Assembly (NCBI GenBank): GCA_020427635.1
Contig: JAGQOH010000009.1
Location: 1-64,000 of the forward strand
Source of the DNA: Phycisphaerales bacterium
GTDB taxonomy: Bacteria; Planctomycetota; Phycisphaerae; Phycisphaerales; UBA1924
Direction: 5' to 3'
DNA: 64,000 bases
The notes below the pieces were generated by a model. The model searched no databases. It was given only the letters and a program-made list of their open reading frames with translations, and had not been told where the DNA came from. Numbering within the stretch: position 1 is the stretch's first letter; every line of letters begins with the position of its first letter. Of the stretch, positions 1-9,149 are shown piece by piece. A program made the translations under genes and the position numbers.

Positions 1-186
1 CTTCTGCGAGGCGAAGCCGGGCACCCGGCCGCCATCAGCGACCATCCTAGGGGCGAGAACCCGCCCGCACCATCGCCATCACCCTCCCAAACGCTACGCC
101 AGAACCAGCCCTCCGGCGGGCTCATGCGCCATTTGCGGCATCCAATCGCAGGTTTCCACCTGCGGGCAGACGCCCGCGGAGCCCCC

Positions 187-402
187 ATGATAGATCCTCG
201 ACCACGCTCCAAGCCATTGTCTGCTCGCTCTGCCACCGCCAGGGGAGGTGTGTTGGCGTGCCTTGGACTGCTCACGATGATCCTGGCGGCGGGATGCGCA
301 CATGTCCCCACGCAGCGAGCGACCATTGAGCACCGTGCGCTGGTGGCGGCCCCCACGCCGCTGATCGAGCTGCCATCGCTGCAGACGGCGCTGCGCCGGT
401 AG
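187..402 (+). CDS. small putative lipoprotein
   Basis: The gene encodes 71 residues. A basic, proline- and serine-rich N-terminus of about 20 residues is followed by a hydrophobic run and the lipobox LAAGC, so signal peptidase II processing and lipidation are expected. The mature part is only about 35 residues and matches no family I recognise. I chose the ATG at 187 because GGAG lies about 6 bases upstream; an ATG at 124 is in frame but would put 21 more residues before the signal sequence. It is followed 31 bases later by kynA on the same strand, but nothing links their functions. It may be a real small lipoprotein or a chance reading frame; the lipobox and ribosome-binding site favour the former. 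Confidence 0.5.
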   Translation: MIDPRPRSKPLSARSATARGGVLACLGLLTMILAAGCAHVPTQRATIEHRALVAAPTPLIELPSLQTALRR

Positions 403-433
403 CCCGCACGCGACGTCGTATGATGCGGCGATC

Positions 434-1276
434 ATGGCGCGCGCATTCGAGCAAACGATCCAAACCGACTTCACCGACCGCCTCGACTATGCAGGCTATC
501 TCGACCTGCAGACGTTGCTCAGTGCGCAGCATACTCGCTCCCCTGGCCCGCACCACGACGAGATGCTGTTCATCATTCAGCATCAAACGTCCGAGTTGTG
601 GATGAAGCTGATCATCCACGAGCTCCGGGCCGCGATCGCTGCAGTACAGAACGATCGCTTGGAGCCCACATTCAAGATCCTGTCACGCGTGAAGCTCATC
701 CAGCGCAACCTCTTTGAGCAATGGGGCGTGCTGGAAACGATGACGCCAAGCGACTACGCGCAGTTTCGTGGCGTGTTGGGACCGGCATCCGGCTTCCAAA
801 GCCACCAATACCGCCTAATTGAGTTCCTCCTTGGCAACAAGGACACCAACGCGATCCGCGTGTTCAAGCACCTGCCCACGATCCACACGGAACTCGATGA
901 GGCCCTGCGGGGGCCAAGTCTGTATGACGAATTCTTGCGTCACCTGTCGCGGCGCGGCATGGCGGTGCCTGGCGTTTGCACCGAGCGAGACTGGTCGCAG
1001 CCCATCGAACCCAATGCCGAGCTTGTGGGCGTCATCAAGCAGATCTATGCGAGCCCGGAGCAACACTGGGATGCCTATGAAATGTGCGAGAAGCTGATCG
1101 ATGTCGACCAGCAATTCGCGCTGTGGCGCTTCCGCCACTTGAAGACCGTCGAGCGAACGATTGGTTATAAGCGCGGTACGGGTGGCAGCTCGGGCGTGTC
1201 GTTCCTCAAGCAGGCCGTCGAAATCCGTCTGTTCCCGGAGCTCTGGGACGTGCGCACGCAGATCGGCGCGGTGTGA
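434..1276 (+). CDS. kynA: tryptophan 2,3-dioxygenase
   Basis: This is a haem enzyme that opens the indole ring of L-tryptophan with O2 to give N-formylkynurenine, the first step of the kynurenine pathway, in the cytoplasm. The 280-residue length is normal for the bacterial family. Family signatures are visible: [17 protein letters not shown] near residues 40-56 (distal pocket), [12 protein letters not shown] near residue 120, the proximal haem ligand region RHLKTVER with His235, and a C-terminal [11 protein letters not shown] loop followed by FPELWDVRT. The ATG at 434 has no strong ribosome-binding site, but an earlier start would not add conserved sequence. Its stop codon overlaps the next start (TGATG), so it is translationally coupled to kynU. 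The kynurenine formamidase needed between the two steps is not adjacent. Confidence 0.95.
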   Translation: MARAFEQTIQTDFTDRLDYAGYLDLQTLLSAQHTRSPGPHHDEMLFIIQHQTSELWMKLIIHELRAAIAAVQNDRLEPTFKILSRVKLIQRNLFEQWGVLETMTPSDYAQFRGVLGPASGFQSHQYRLIEFLLGNKDTNAIRVFKHLPTIHTELDEALRGPSLYDEFLRHLSRRGMAVPGVCTERDWSQPIEPNAELVGVIKQIYASPEQHWDAYEMCEKLIDVDQQFALWRFRHLKTVERTIGYKRGTGGSSGVSFLKQAVEIRLFPELWDVRTQIGAV

Positions 1277-2586
1277 TGGCCACAGACTTGCACGCTCCGC
1301 CGCGCCACCTGATTCGTCCCGAGATTCTCGCGGCGACCGATGCGCTTGGTGAGGAACTGACAGAGGAAGCGTTGCGCGAGCACATCTGGCCGCTCTTCTC
1401 GCGCGTGTTGAATCGCCCGATCCATCCGAAGCTTGGACGGCCTGAGATCTATCTGGCGAACCACTCGCTGGGGCGGCCGCTGGATTGCACTGCGGATGAT
1501 GTCATGGGCGCGCTCGATCTGTGGTACCGAGACCTCGACGCCGCGTGGGACGGCTGGATGGAAGCGCGCGACAAGTTCCGTGCGCTGGTGGCCGCACTGC
1601 TGGGCGTCGAACGCGCTGATTGCGTCGTGCCCAAGACCAGCGCGGGGCAAGGCCTGCGGGCCGTGCTCAATGCGCTGCTTCGCCCCGATCGTCCGCTGTC
1701 CATCGTCGCCACTCGGGGCGAATTTGACAGCATCGACTTCATCCTGAAGATGTACGCCGACAAAGGCTGGGCGCAGGTGCATTGGGTGGAGGCATCAGGT
1801 GGTCGCCAAGGCGTGCCATGCATGACTAAGGCTGACATCACCGGCGCGGTGGCGGCGCACAACCCAGACCTGCTCGTTGTGTCGGGGGCCTTCTTCTCGA
1901 CGGGCCAAGTGCTGGAGGCGGCCCTGTGGGAGATCGCGGAGTTCGCCCACAAGGCAGATACCCTCGTCCTCGCGGACCTCTATCACAAAGTTGGTGTCGT
2001 GCCGCCCTGCCTGGATCGGTGGAATCCCTGGATCGATTTCGCCATCGGTGGCTCGTACAAGTACATCCGCGGCGGCCCCGGCGCATGCTGGCTCTACATC
2101 AACCCGCGCCATCTCGATCACGACAACGAACCCGGTGCGCTGCGCACGCTCGACACGGGCTGGTTCGCGAAAAAGGACACGTTCAAATACGAGCGCACTG
2201 AGAAACCTCTGCTCGCACCCGGCGGCGATGCATGGCTCGAATCCACTTCGCCATTCTCAACGTGTTACCAGGCCCTTGCCGGCATGGAACTGATGCTCGC
2301 GATCGGCGTCGAACGGCTGCGTATGTACTCGATCGAGCAACAAGTCTTGATGCGAGACATCTTCCACGGCAAAGGTGTGGACATGTTCGACCCCGATCCG
2401 CCCGCCCAGTTCGGCGCGTTCTCACTCCTCCCGCATCACAACGCTCCGGCCCTCTCCGACGCCCTCCGCGAAGAAGGCGTCAACACCGACGCACGCGGCA
2501 AGTACGTCCGCTTTGGCCCGGACATTTTGAACTCGCGTGAGGAGCTCGAGCTCGCCGCCCTGATCACCGCCCGCGTCATGAAGTAG
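1276..2586 (+). CDS. kynU: kynureninase
   Basis: This is a PLP enzyme of the class V aminotransferase fold that cleaves kynurenine (or 3-hydroxykynurenine) to anthranilate (or 3-hydroxyanthranilate) and alanine. The product is 436 residues. Visible marks are YLANHSLGRP near the N-terminus, the substrate/PLP segment TSAGQGLRAVLNALL, an ADLYHKVGVVP segment, and the PLP lysine K262 in GSYKYIRGGPGACW. A GTG at 1273 is in frame but the ATG at 1276 overlaps the kynA stop by one base, typical of coupling. The last 11 bases overlap the 3' end of the convergent histidine kinase gene. Operon context with kynA makes kynureninase much more likely than another class V aminotransferase. Without the rest of the pathway in the window, catabolism and NAD synthesis cannot be told apart. 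Confidence 0.88.
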   Translation: MATDLHAPPRHLIRPEILAATDALGEELTEEALREHIWPLFSRVLNRPIHPKLGRPEIYLANHSLGRPLDCTADDVMGALDLWYRDLDAAWDGWMEARDKFRALVAALLGVERADCVVPKTSAGQGLRAVLNALLRPDRPLSIVATRGEFDSIDFILKMYADKGWAQVHWVEASGGRQGVPCMTKADITGAVAAHNPDLLVVSGAFFSTGQVLEAALWEIAEFAHKADTLVLADLYHKVGVVPPCLDRWNPWIDFAIGGSYKYIRGGPGACWLYINPRHLDHDNEPGALRTLDTGWFAKKDTFKYERTEKPLLAPGGDAWLESTSPFSTCYQALAGMELMLAIGVERLRMYSIEQQVLMRDIFHGKGVDMFDPDPPAQFGAFSLLPHHNAPALSDALREEGVNTDARGKYVRFGPDILNSREELELAALITARVMK

Positions 2587-3436
2587 ATGTAGCGCCCGCG
2601 CGCGGCAGGACGATTTCAAAGTCCGTGCCTGCGTTTGGCGAGGTATGCACATCGATCGTGCCGTGGTGCGCTTCGATGATGCGCTTGGTTGTGGGCAAGC
2701 CCAGCCCACTGCCACCCGACTTGGTCGTGAAGTATGGGCGAAAGATGCTCGCCCGCACGTCGTCGGCAATGCCGGGCCCGGTGTCAATTACATGCACGGC
2801 CCAACCTTGCTCCGGGCCGCTCGCCGCGTGCGTGCGCACGATCAGTTCCATCGTGGCGTTCGGGTTGGCGACATTCGTGCCCGTCATTGCCTGCGTGGCA
2901 TTGAGCAGCAGATTCAACAGCGCCTGTTTCAGGTGGTCCGCATCCAATTGCGCGGGCATGGGCCCGGGGCCAAGCTCCGCCCGCAGACGCACGCCCACGT
3001 GCTCGGCCTGGGGCCTGTAGAAATCGATCAACTCCTCCACGACTTCGTTGACATCATGCTCGCGAAGGTCCAGACGCAATTCGCCCGCGAACTTCAGGAA
3101 GTCGCCCAGAATGTCGCGCAACCGCTCGGCTTCGCGCGAAAGCGACCCCACGCGCGCGACCAGGCGGCGTTTTTCATCCTCGCCCAGCGTCGAATCGCGG
3201 ATGCCCTCGCTCAGCAGCTCTGCATTGAGCCCGATCGTGGAGAGCGGGTTCTTGATCTCGTGAGCAAGCCCGCCGGTCATCGCGCCGATTTCGGCCAGGC
3301 GCTCAGCATTGCGCGCCCGACGCTCCGCCGCACGCACGCGCCGATACTGGCGGCGCGCCACAGCAAGCGTCGCGGCCCAGACAACCACCGCGCCGAGCGC
3401 CATGCCAACCAATGCGCCAGACCACCACGCGTTCAT
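2576..3436 (-). CDS. membrane-anchored sensor histidine kinase (NtrB/AtoS-like)
   Basis: The product is 286 residues: one N-terminal transmembrane helix (about residues 5-27), a basic coiled segment, then a HisKA dimerisation domain with the phospho-acceptor His59 in GGLAHEIKNPLSTI, and a HATPase_c domain with the N box (LLNLLLNATQAM), G1 box (DTGPGIADD) and G2 box (GGSGLGLPTTKRI). There is no sizeable extracellular sensor domain and no PAS domain, so the signal probably comes from the membrane or a partner. No response regulator is adjacent; the gene upstream on the same strand is a cold-shock protein 45 bases away, so they could share a transcript. Its 3' end overlaps kynU by 11 bases in convergent orientation. 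Confidence 0.9.
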   Translation of the reverse strand: MNAWWSGALVGMALGAVVVWAATLAVARRQYRRVRAAERRARNAERLAEIGAMTGGLAHEIKNPLSTIGLNAELLSEGIRDSTLGEDEKRRLVARVGSLSREAERLRDILGDFLKFAGELRLDLREHDVNEVVEELIDFYRPQAEHVGVRLRAELGPGPMPAQLDADHLKQALLNLLLNATQAMTGTNVANPNATMELIVRTHAASGPEQGWAVHVIDTGPGIADDVRASIFRPYFTTKSGGSGLGLPTTKRIIEAHHGTIDVHTSPNAGTDFEIVLPRAGATSTS

Positions 3437-3481
3437 CGCACAGACAGTATCCGCGCCCGGAACATCACGCCCAGGCCCGCA

Positions 3482-3778
3482 TCACACTGTCCGTCTGGGG
3501 TTGCGGGTCGACACACCGACCGATCGCACGCGCACATCAGGCTCGTCGATGCGCTCGACCTTGGTCGCATGCCAGCCTTTGTCGCCGCGCTCTGCGCTGT
3601 AGCGCACGCGGCATCCATCCTTCAGCACACGAAAGCCATCGCCCTCGATCTGCGTGAAGTGGACGAAAATGTCCTGCTCTTCAGGCCCGACAATGAATCC
3701 GAACCCCTTGCGCGGGTCGAACCACTTCACCGTGCCTTCAACGTCTTGCAACACCGTCGTTCCCGGCGAATCCTTCAT
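3482..3778 (-). CDS. cold-shock domain protein
   Basis: This is a 98-residue single-stranded nucleic-acid binding protein with one cold-shock domain. RNP1 is seen as KGFGFIVG and RNP2 as DIFVHFTQI, preceded by GTVKWFDPR. The domain spans about residues 10-75. The remaining C-terminal tail is arginine- and valine-rich and longer than in the minimal 66-70 residue CspA family. I chose the ATG at 3778 because GGGAGG lies five bases upstream; a longer frame to 3910 adds a cysteine- and arginine-rich stretch with no conserved sequence. The gene lies between the haloperoxidase-like gene and the histidine kinase, all on the minus strand. Confidence 0.93.
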   Translation of the reverse strand: MKDSPGTTVLQDVEGTVKWFDPRKGFGFIVGPEEQDIFVHFTQIEGDGFRVLKDGCRVRYSAERGDKGWHATKVERIDEPDVRVRSVGVSTRNPRRTV

Positions 3779-3985
3779 CGGGCCTCCCCGCTGCGCGCTG
3801 CTCGCACGTTCGCATTGAGCCCGAGCGCGCACCACGCCGCACCCCCAACGGGACCCCTCGAACGCGCGGGGCAAAATGCAGCCACCGCGACACGTCCCAT
3901 AAGCTATCACGCTCCGGATAGGAGTTCAAACTGGGCAAACTGACGGCGCCACCCGAGGCGTCGCAGGAGCCCGAGGCATGTGCCA

Positions 3986-6085
3986 TCACGTCGGCCCACA
4001 GGAGCCACCAAACGCTGTCAGACACTCCATGAGATCGTCGAGATCTGTGTTGCCGTCGTGGTTCAGATCGCCCGCAACATCGCTCGTGCCAAAGGTATAG
4101 AGCACAACTTGCAGATCGTCGAGGTCAACGGCGCCATCGCCGTTCGCGTCGCCGTGGCAGGCCACGCCCTCGAAGTACTGCACCGCATAGTTGAACGCCT
4201 CGGGCCCGATCACCTGACCGATCTGTCGCCCCGGCAGGTCGTCTGCGGGGGGGTGAATACCACCCCAAATGCGCGACAGCGATGTCTGATCCGACGCGTC
4301 ACGATACGTCGCCCACTGCAAGGTGATGTCCTGGCTCGGGCCTTCCTCAAAGACGAGGAACTGGTTCTGCGGGCAGTGGAACTCGCCCAACCCACCCGGG
4401 AAGAACGCTGAGCCGGTCAGCAAGGTCATCAACTCGGATGCGCCCCGACTGAACGTCGAATGGCCCGACACAAACCCTGGGAACGGCGGCGTTACGAAAC
4501 TCGGGCGCTGATAGGGCCACCAGTTCTCCGCGAGAATCCACCCCACGCCCGCATCGTCCGTCGCAGGATCCGCAATGAACTCGGGCCCGCGCCACGCTTT
4601 GATGGCGATCTTGCCAACGTGGGCCGCAAGATGCTCGTGGTGTTGGCCGGGCGCGCTGCTCGCGGCCGTCACCACTTCGATGAGCCCTGCATGCAAGTCA
4701 ATGCCGCTTGGGTCGTATGAGATCTCACCTGGGTCTGAACACTGACCCTGATCGCACATCCAACGAATCGCTGAGATCGGTCGGATGAAGTCGTACCATC
4801 CCTTGATGCCCCATGCGGTGATCGCGACATCATGCATCATGCCACCCATCGCGAGATATGCCTTCACATCCCATTCGAGGTCGGGCAGGATCGGGCCCAC
4901 ACCCGCCATGCGCTTTTCGAACAGCGGGTGATCATTGACGTAATTCAGAATCGTGAACCAATGGCCGGGCGGCGTCTCGGAGTTTGGTCCATCGGCCCAG
5001 AACTCCGCGAGCACGCGCGCGTAGTCGCCGCGCGGCACGACATTCGGTGCATAGGGCAAGCCAGTAACCGGGTTGATCGGGTGGCCCGTGCCGATGTCGC
5101 CGCCGTTGGCAAAGTCGTAATAGGCCGCCCAGTCATTGACGTCCGGCAAGGCGGTGTTGCCGATCGACCCGGGCGAAATATCGATCATGACGCCATCCGT
5201 CGGATCAAGATGACTGCTCCATGCGCAGACCATCTCAAAGCCCCACTTGTAGTAGTCGTCGCCTACGCCGTTCACATGTGGCGGCGGGCCCGGATCGTGA
5301 TAGACCCAGTAGTCAAAGCCATCGCGGGAATACACGTTTGCTTCTTGCAGCTCAAGCGAGAACGGCTTGACAATCCCCCACTCCGGGCTCAGCGCCGGCG
5401 GATAGCCGAAGGGAATAACGTGCCCACTCTGGTCGACAAAGAAGTTGAGGCTGATTTCCTGCCATCGGTTCGGATCGACAATGTCCGGATTGCCGGGCAG
5501 ATCGGGCACGATGGGTTCGTTCACCGGCTGGTACGACGTATTGGCGAAGTTGTTGGCTTCATTCGAACCATCGGTCAGGCCATAGGCGATATACGAGGCC
5601 GCGATGCGATTGCCCAGCGCAGCGGGCGAGTCGCCTACGGTTGACGAATCGGTAATGTCATAGCCAAGCGCGACCATGCGATTGATCAGCGCCGGCAGCA
5701 CGTCGGCAGCGCCAACCGATGTCGAAAACCGATGGTAGAGCAACCGGAATGCGGCGTAGCTGATCGCTTCCTTACGATCGGCCTGAGCGTTCGTCGTTGG
5801 CAGCTTTTCGTGGTGCAGATACTGATCGGCGACGTCGTCATAGGCCGCCCATGCATCCCACATCGCCGCCGACACATGAAAGAGATTCCGCGCATGCACC
5901 GTGGGCCGTGCAAGGTCGTGGCGAATTGCGTTAAGTAGTTCTTCGTTCCACTGACGGGCGACTGATTGCGTGCCGGCGAATGCGGGCGCGGTCAGACAAA
6001 GTGCAAGGCCAAGCGCCGCCGCCCCCCTGCATCGACGAAGCCAACCAATCCGAAGCCATCCCCAAACGCTGCGCAGCAACCACAT
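3986..6085 (-). CDS. secreted vanadium-dependent haloperoxidase-like protein with C-terminal dockerin-like repeats
   Basis: The product is 699 residues. The N-terminus has a basic region and hydrophobic core ending in LTAPAFAG, a Sec signal peptide. The body matches vanadium haloperoxidase/PAP2-like secreted enzymes: a helical region with HVSAAMWDAWAAYDD, and near residue 540 the vanadate/phosphate-binding signature PGFVSGHSTFSRGA, where the histidine would be catalytic. The C-terminus carries two EF-hand repeats (GDANGDGAVDLDDL and GDLNHDGNTDLDDL) of the dockerin type I kind. Function could be halide oxidation or phosphomonoester hydrolysis; the sequence does not decide. The ATG at 6085 is set by AAGGAGG seven bases upstream; the longer frame to 6172 is rejected. 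It lies 182 bases downstream of pnp, beyond the pnp terminator, so it is probably transcribed on its own. Confidence 0.8.
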   Translation of the reverse strand: MWLLRSVWGWLRIGWLRRCRGAAALGLALCLTAPAFAGTQSVARQWNEELLNAIRHDLARPTVHARNLFHVSAAMWDAWAAYDDVADQYLHHEKLPTTNAQADRKEAISYAAFRLLYHRFSTSVGAADVLPALINRMVALGYDITDSSTVGDSPAALGNRIAASYIAYGLTDGSNEANNFANTSYQPVNEPIVPDLPGNPDIVDPNRWQEISLNFFVDQSGHVIPFGYPPALSPEWGIVKPFSLELQEANVYSRDGFDYWVYHDPGPPPHVNGVGDDYYKWGFEMVCAWSSHLDPTDGVMIDISPGSIGNTALPDVNDWAAYYDFANGGDIGTGHPINPVTGLPYAPNVVPRGDYARVLAEFWADGPNSETPPGHWFTILNYVNDHPLFEKRMAGVGPILPDLEWDVKAYLAMGGMMHDVAITAWGIKGWYDFIRPISAIRWMCDQGQCSDPGEISYDPSGIDLHAGLIEVVTAASSAPGQHHEHLAAHVGKIAIKAWRGPEFIADPATDDAGVGWILAENWWPYQRPSFVTPPFPGFVSGHSTFSRGASELMTLLTGSAFFPGGLGEFHCPQNQFLVFEEGPSQDITLQWATYRDASDQTSLSRIWGGIHPPADDLPGRQIGQVIGPEAFNYAVQYFEGVACHGDANGDGAVDLDDLQVVLYTFGTSDVAGDLNHDGNTDLDDLMECLTAFGGSCGPT

Positions 6086-6206
6086 GTTGGCCCCTCCTTT
6101 TGCTAGGCGAGCTCTCCCGCGCCGTGGGACCGCTGCGCCCAACACCATTATCCGGACGGGCTCCCAACACACAATGCCAAACTTGCTCGATTTCCAACGC
6201 AGGGAA

Positions 6207-6240
6207 TGAAAAAAGCGGCCGCAACTGGTGCGACCGCTTC
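6207..6240 (-). terminator. Rho-independent terminator after pnp
   Basis: On the minus strand an 11-bp stem (6229-6239 pairing with 6213-6223, one G-U pair) encloses a five-base loop and is followed directly by a run of six T. It lies about 30 bases after the pnp stop codon. This is the clearest intrinsic terminator in the window and marks the end of the rpsO-pnp transcript. Confidence 0.9.
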
Positions 6241-6267
6241 TGCAACCATCAAATGCCCGTTGCGGGC

Positions 6268-8457
6268 TTACTTTGCCTCGGCCATCTCCTCTTCGACGTC
6301 GGCCTCGACTTCGTCGGCTGGGCCTTCTTCAGCCAGCACGGCCTTGCGGCTCAGCTTGATGCGACCCTGATCGTCGACCGAGATGACCTTGACCTTGATC
6401 ACGTCGCCCAGCTTCACCACGTCGGTCACATGCTTCACATAGCCCTGCGCGAGCTCGGAAACATGCACCATGCCATCGGTGCCCGGGGCAAGCTCGACGA
6501 ATGCGCCGAAGTCCTTCAGCGCCACAACCTTGCCCGTAAAGACAGTGCCAACCTTGATGACCGCACTGAGCGCTTCGATCTCGCCCTTGGCGCCTTCGAT
6601 CGCATCGCGACCGGTGCCTGCCACTTGCACGGTGCCATCGTCTTCGACATCGACCGTCACGCCCCACTTCTCCTGCAGCGCGCGAATGGTCTTGCCGCCC
6701 GGGCCGATCAGCTTGCCAATCTTGTCCGGATCGATGTGGAGCGAAATGATGCGCGGCGCCTTGGGTGACACATCCTCGCGCGGCCCCTCGAGCACCTCTT
6801 CCATCTTCTCGATGATCTCGAAGCGGCCCTTGCGCGCCTCTTCGAAGCACTCACGGATCTCATCCATCTTCAAGCCACGCGCTTTGAGGTCAAGCTGAAT
6901 GCCTGTGATGCCTTCGCGTGTGCCGACGATCTTGAAGTCCATGTCACCGAAGAAGTCTTCTTCTCCGATGATGTCCATGACACGGACGACCTTCTTGCCC
7001 GACTCGTCGGTAAAACGCCCGACCGTGATGCCGGCACAGGTGTTCGTGATCGGCACGCCCGCGTCCATGAGCGCCAAGCAGCCGCCCGTCGCGGACGCCA
7101 TCGACGAAGAGCCGTTGGACTCGGTAATGTCGCTCACAAGGCGCACGGTGTACGGGAAGTCTTCCGGCGAGGGCATGATGCCCGCAAGCGAGCGCTCCGC
7201 CAATGCACCGTGGCCGATCTCGCGGCGTCCGGGACCCATGATGCGCCCCGCCTCGCCCACGCAGAAGGGCGGGAAGTTGTAGTGCAGATAGAACTTCTTG
7301 GAGTACTCAGGCATGAGCCCGTCAACAACCTGCTCGTCTTTGGCTGTGCCAAGCGTGCACGTGACCAGGGCCTGGGTCTCGCCGCGCTGGAAGAGCGCCG
7401 AGCCGTGCGTCTCGGGGAAGATGTCGACTTCCATTTCGAGCTGACGAATCTCGTCAAGGGCGCGCCCATCGGCTCGCAGGCCCTTCTCGACGATCAGCTT
7501 GCGCGTGCACTTCTTCTCGAGCGTGCGGAAGGCCTCCTTGGCCATCGCGCGGCGCTTGGTCGAAGTCGCCCATTCGCCATAGGTGCCGCTGTCCTTCTCG
7601 GGGAAATGCTCGTCGAGCACCTTGGTGCGCAGCGCGTTGATCGCATCGCCACGCTCGTTCTTGCTCTTGATCTGGCGAAGTTCGAGCATCTCCTTCTCGC
7701 AGAGCTTCTTGACCTCGGCAACGATGTCCTCGTCGGGCAGGTTAATGTTGTCGCCCAGCACCTTCTCTTGACCCGCAACCTTCACCAGGTCATTGATCAA
7801 CGCGAGCGTCTCTTCGATGTATCCGTAGCCAAACTCCATCGCAGCAAGCACGTCCTCATCGGGCACTTCCGCGGCCCCGACTTCGATCATGTTGATGCCG
7901 TCCTTGTGACCGGCGAGCACCAGGTCAAGGTCGGAATACTGCATCTGGGTATTGGTCGGGTTGATGATGAACGCCGGGCCCTCGTCAGTGAAGACGCGGG
8001 CGACGCGCACCGTCGCGGTTGGGCCTTCGAAGGGGGCGTTCGAAATGGCCAAGGCCGCCGACGCCGCACATGCCGCGATCACATCCGCATCGTTCTCTTC
8101 GTCATGCGAGAACACCCAGCACTGGATCTGCACCTCGTCGATGAAGCCATTGGGGAACAATGGCCTGATCGGGCGATCGATCATGCGCATGGTGAGGACT
8201 TCCTTTTCGTTCGGCGCCCCCTCGCGTTTGCGGAATCCGCCCGGGAACTTGCCGGCTGCTGGCAGCTTCTCGCGATAGTCGACCTGCATGGGGAAGAAGT
8301 CGAGCCCCGGGCGCGGGTTGGCCCGCACCACTGTGGCGAGCACCTGCGTGCCGCCGTAGGTCGCCAGTACGCACGCATTGGCGAGCTTGGCGATCTTGCC
8401 TGTTTCGAGTGAGAACGTGCGTCCGCCGATTTCGCGTTCGACCTTGTGATATGCCAT
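6268..8457 (-). CDS. pnp: polyribonucleotide nucleotidyltransferase (PNPase)
   Basis: This phosphorolytic 3'-5' exoribonuclease, usually part of the RNA degradosome, is 729 residues, close to the usual ~700. Domains in order are a first RNase PH domain (from GGRTFSLETGKIAKLANA), a helical linker, a second, catalytic RNase PH domain with GRREIGHGALAERSL, a KH domain with IGPGGKTIRALQEKW, and an S1 domain with TGKVVALKDFGAFVEL. The C-terminus is a short acidic tail. The ATG at 8457 is preferred over a TTG two codons upstream. The gene follows rpsO on the same strand after a 266-base spacer containing a stable hairpin, the arrangement in which pnp is autoregulated in Escherichia coli. It ends at a strong intrinsic terminator. 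Confidence 0.98.
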   Translation of the reverse strand: MAYHKVEREIGGRTFSLETGKIAKLANACVLATYGGTQVLATVVRANPRPGLDFFPMQVDYREKLPAAGKFPGGFRKREGAPNEKEVLTMRMIDRPIRPLFPNGFIDEVQIQCWVFSHDEENDADVIAACAASAALAISNAPFEGPTATVRVARVFTDEGPAFIINPTNTQMQYSDLDLVLAGHKDGINMIEVGAAEVPDEDVLAAMEFGYGYIEETLALINDLVKVAGQEKVLGDNINLPDEDIVAEVKKLCEKEMLELRQIKSKNERGDAINALRTKVLDEHFPEKDSGTYGEWATSTKRRAMAKEAFRTLEKKCTRKLIVEKGLRADGRALDEIRQLEMEVDIFPETHGSALFQRGETQALVTCTLGTAKDEQVVDGLMPEYSKKFYLHYNFPPFCVGEAGRIMGPGRREIGHGALAERSLAGIMPSPEDFPYTVRLVSDITESNGSSSMASATGGCLALMDAGVPITNTCAGITVGRFTDESGKKVVRVMDIIGEEDFFGDMDFKIVGTREGITGIQLDLKARGLKMDEIRECFEEARKGRFEIIEKMEEVLEGPREDVSPKAPRIISLHIDPDKIGKLIGPGGKTIRALQEKWGVTVDVEDDGTVQVAGTGRDAIEGAKGEIEALSAVIKVGTVFTGKVVALKDFGAFVELAPGTDGMVHVSELAQGYVKHVTDVVKLGDVIKVKVISVDDQGRIKLSRKAVLAEEGPADEVEADVEEEMAEAK

Positions 8458-8666
8458 GTGCAATGCCCTTCGGCATCACCGGCTCGCCAATGCACAGCGT
8501 CCTTCATCGGGTCGCGCTGCCGCACATCCGCGTGCGCCGGGTCTCACCCTGACTCGCCCACCGCGCCGAAGAGCTGGAGGCAAGAAGCGCCTCATCAACG
8601 ATCGCGCCGATTGCCCCACGCTGTCCGCGGGCGAACGAGCCAGAACGAGTTTGTTGTCAGCACCCC

Positions 8667-8689
8667 GAGCCGCCGCGCGCCGGCGGCTC
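8667..8689 (-). promoter_or_regulatory. stem-loop in the rpsO-pnp spacer
   Basis: A perfect 8-bp GC-rich stem (8682-8689 with 8667-8674) and a seven-base loop lie about 35 bases after the rpsO stop codon. No T-run follows on the minus strand, so it is a weak terminator candidate. In E. coli the same spacer holds a terminator and an RNase III processing hairpin that controls pnp; an equivalent role here is inference from position only. Confidence 0.45.
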
Positions 8690-8723
8690 CTGGCGATGCT
8701 GCTGTACGTCAATGCCCGCGCGA

Positions 8724-8990
8724 TTACTTGCGCAGGCCCAATCGCTCAATCAACTTCAAATAGCGCTCGCGGTCCGTCCGCTTCAGATACGCGGACAACC
8801 GGTTGCGCTTCGACACCATCAGCTGCAGACCACGGCGCGAATGGAAATCGTGCTTGTGGTCTTTCATGTGCTCCGTCAGATCACGGATCCGCTCAGTCAA
8901 GATCGCCACCTGCACCTCAGGCGACCCCGTGTCGCCATCGTGACGGGAGTAGTCCTTGACCAACTGCGTCCTACGTTCCTGTGCAATCAT
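8724..8990 (-). CDS. rpsO: 30S ribosomal protein S15
   Basis: S15 is an 88-residue protein (family 88-89) that binds the central domain of 16S rRNA early in small-subunit assembly. Family features are [16 protein letters not shown], the loop [16 protein letters not shown] and the end [19 protein letters not shown]. The start MIAQERR at 8990 matches the family length; the frame is open to 9170, but that extension is not conserved. It is the first gene of an rpsO-pnp pair and is divergent from an aminotransferase gene, with 159 bases between them that must hold both promoters; I see no convincing consensus boxes there. Confidence 0.97.
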   Translation of the reverse strand: MIAQERRTQLVKDYSRHDGDTGSPEVQVAILTERIRDLTEHMKDHKHDFHSRRGLQLMVSKRNRLSAYLKRTDRERYLKLIERLGLRK

Positions 8991-9149
8991 GCCAACATCC
9001 GTTGGGCCTTGGCGAAGCTTCGCCGCCGCCCGCACTTGGTTTGTGTGTTCTCCAACCGCTTCCAGGAACCAAGGATAGCGATCCCCAACCCGCCCGGCAA
9101 TTCGCGGCGCTCTCGGGGTCCGCCCCGCCCCGTCGATATAGTCCCCGTC

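Noticed and set aside
2645-3943. 432-residue open frame on the plus strand
   Set aside because: It is antisense to the histidine kinase and cold-shock genes, both of which have clear domains; it has no domain itself. High GC keeps antisense frames open.
7210-8412. 400-residue plus-strand frame
   Set aside because: It lies entirely antisense to pnp and shows no domain.
8712-9149. N-terminal extension of the aminotransferase to 8712
   Set aside because: It would overlap rpsO completely on the opposite strand and lacks conserved sequence; the family N-terminus begins after 9150.
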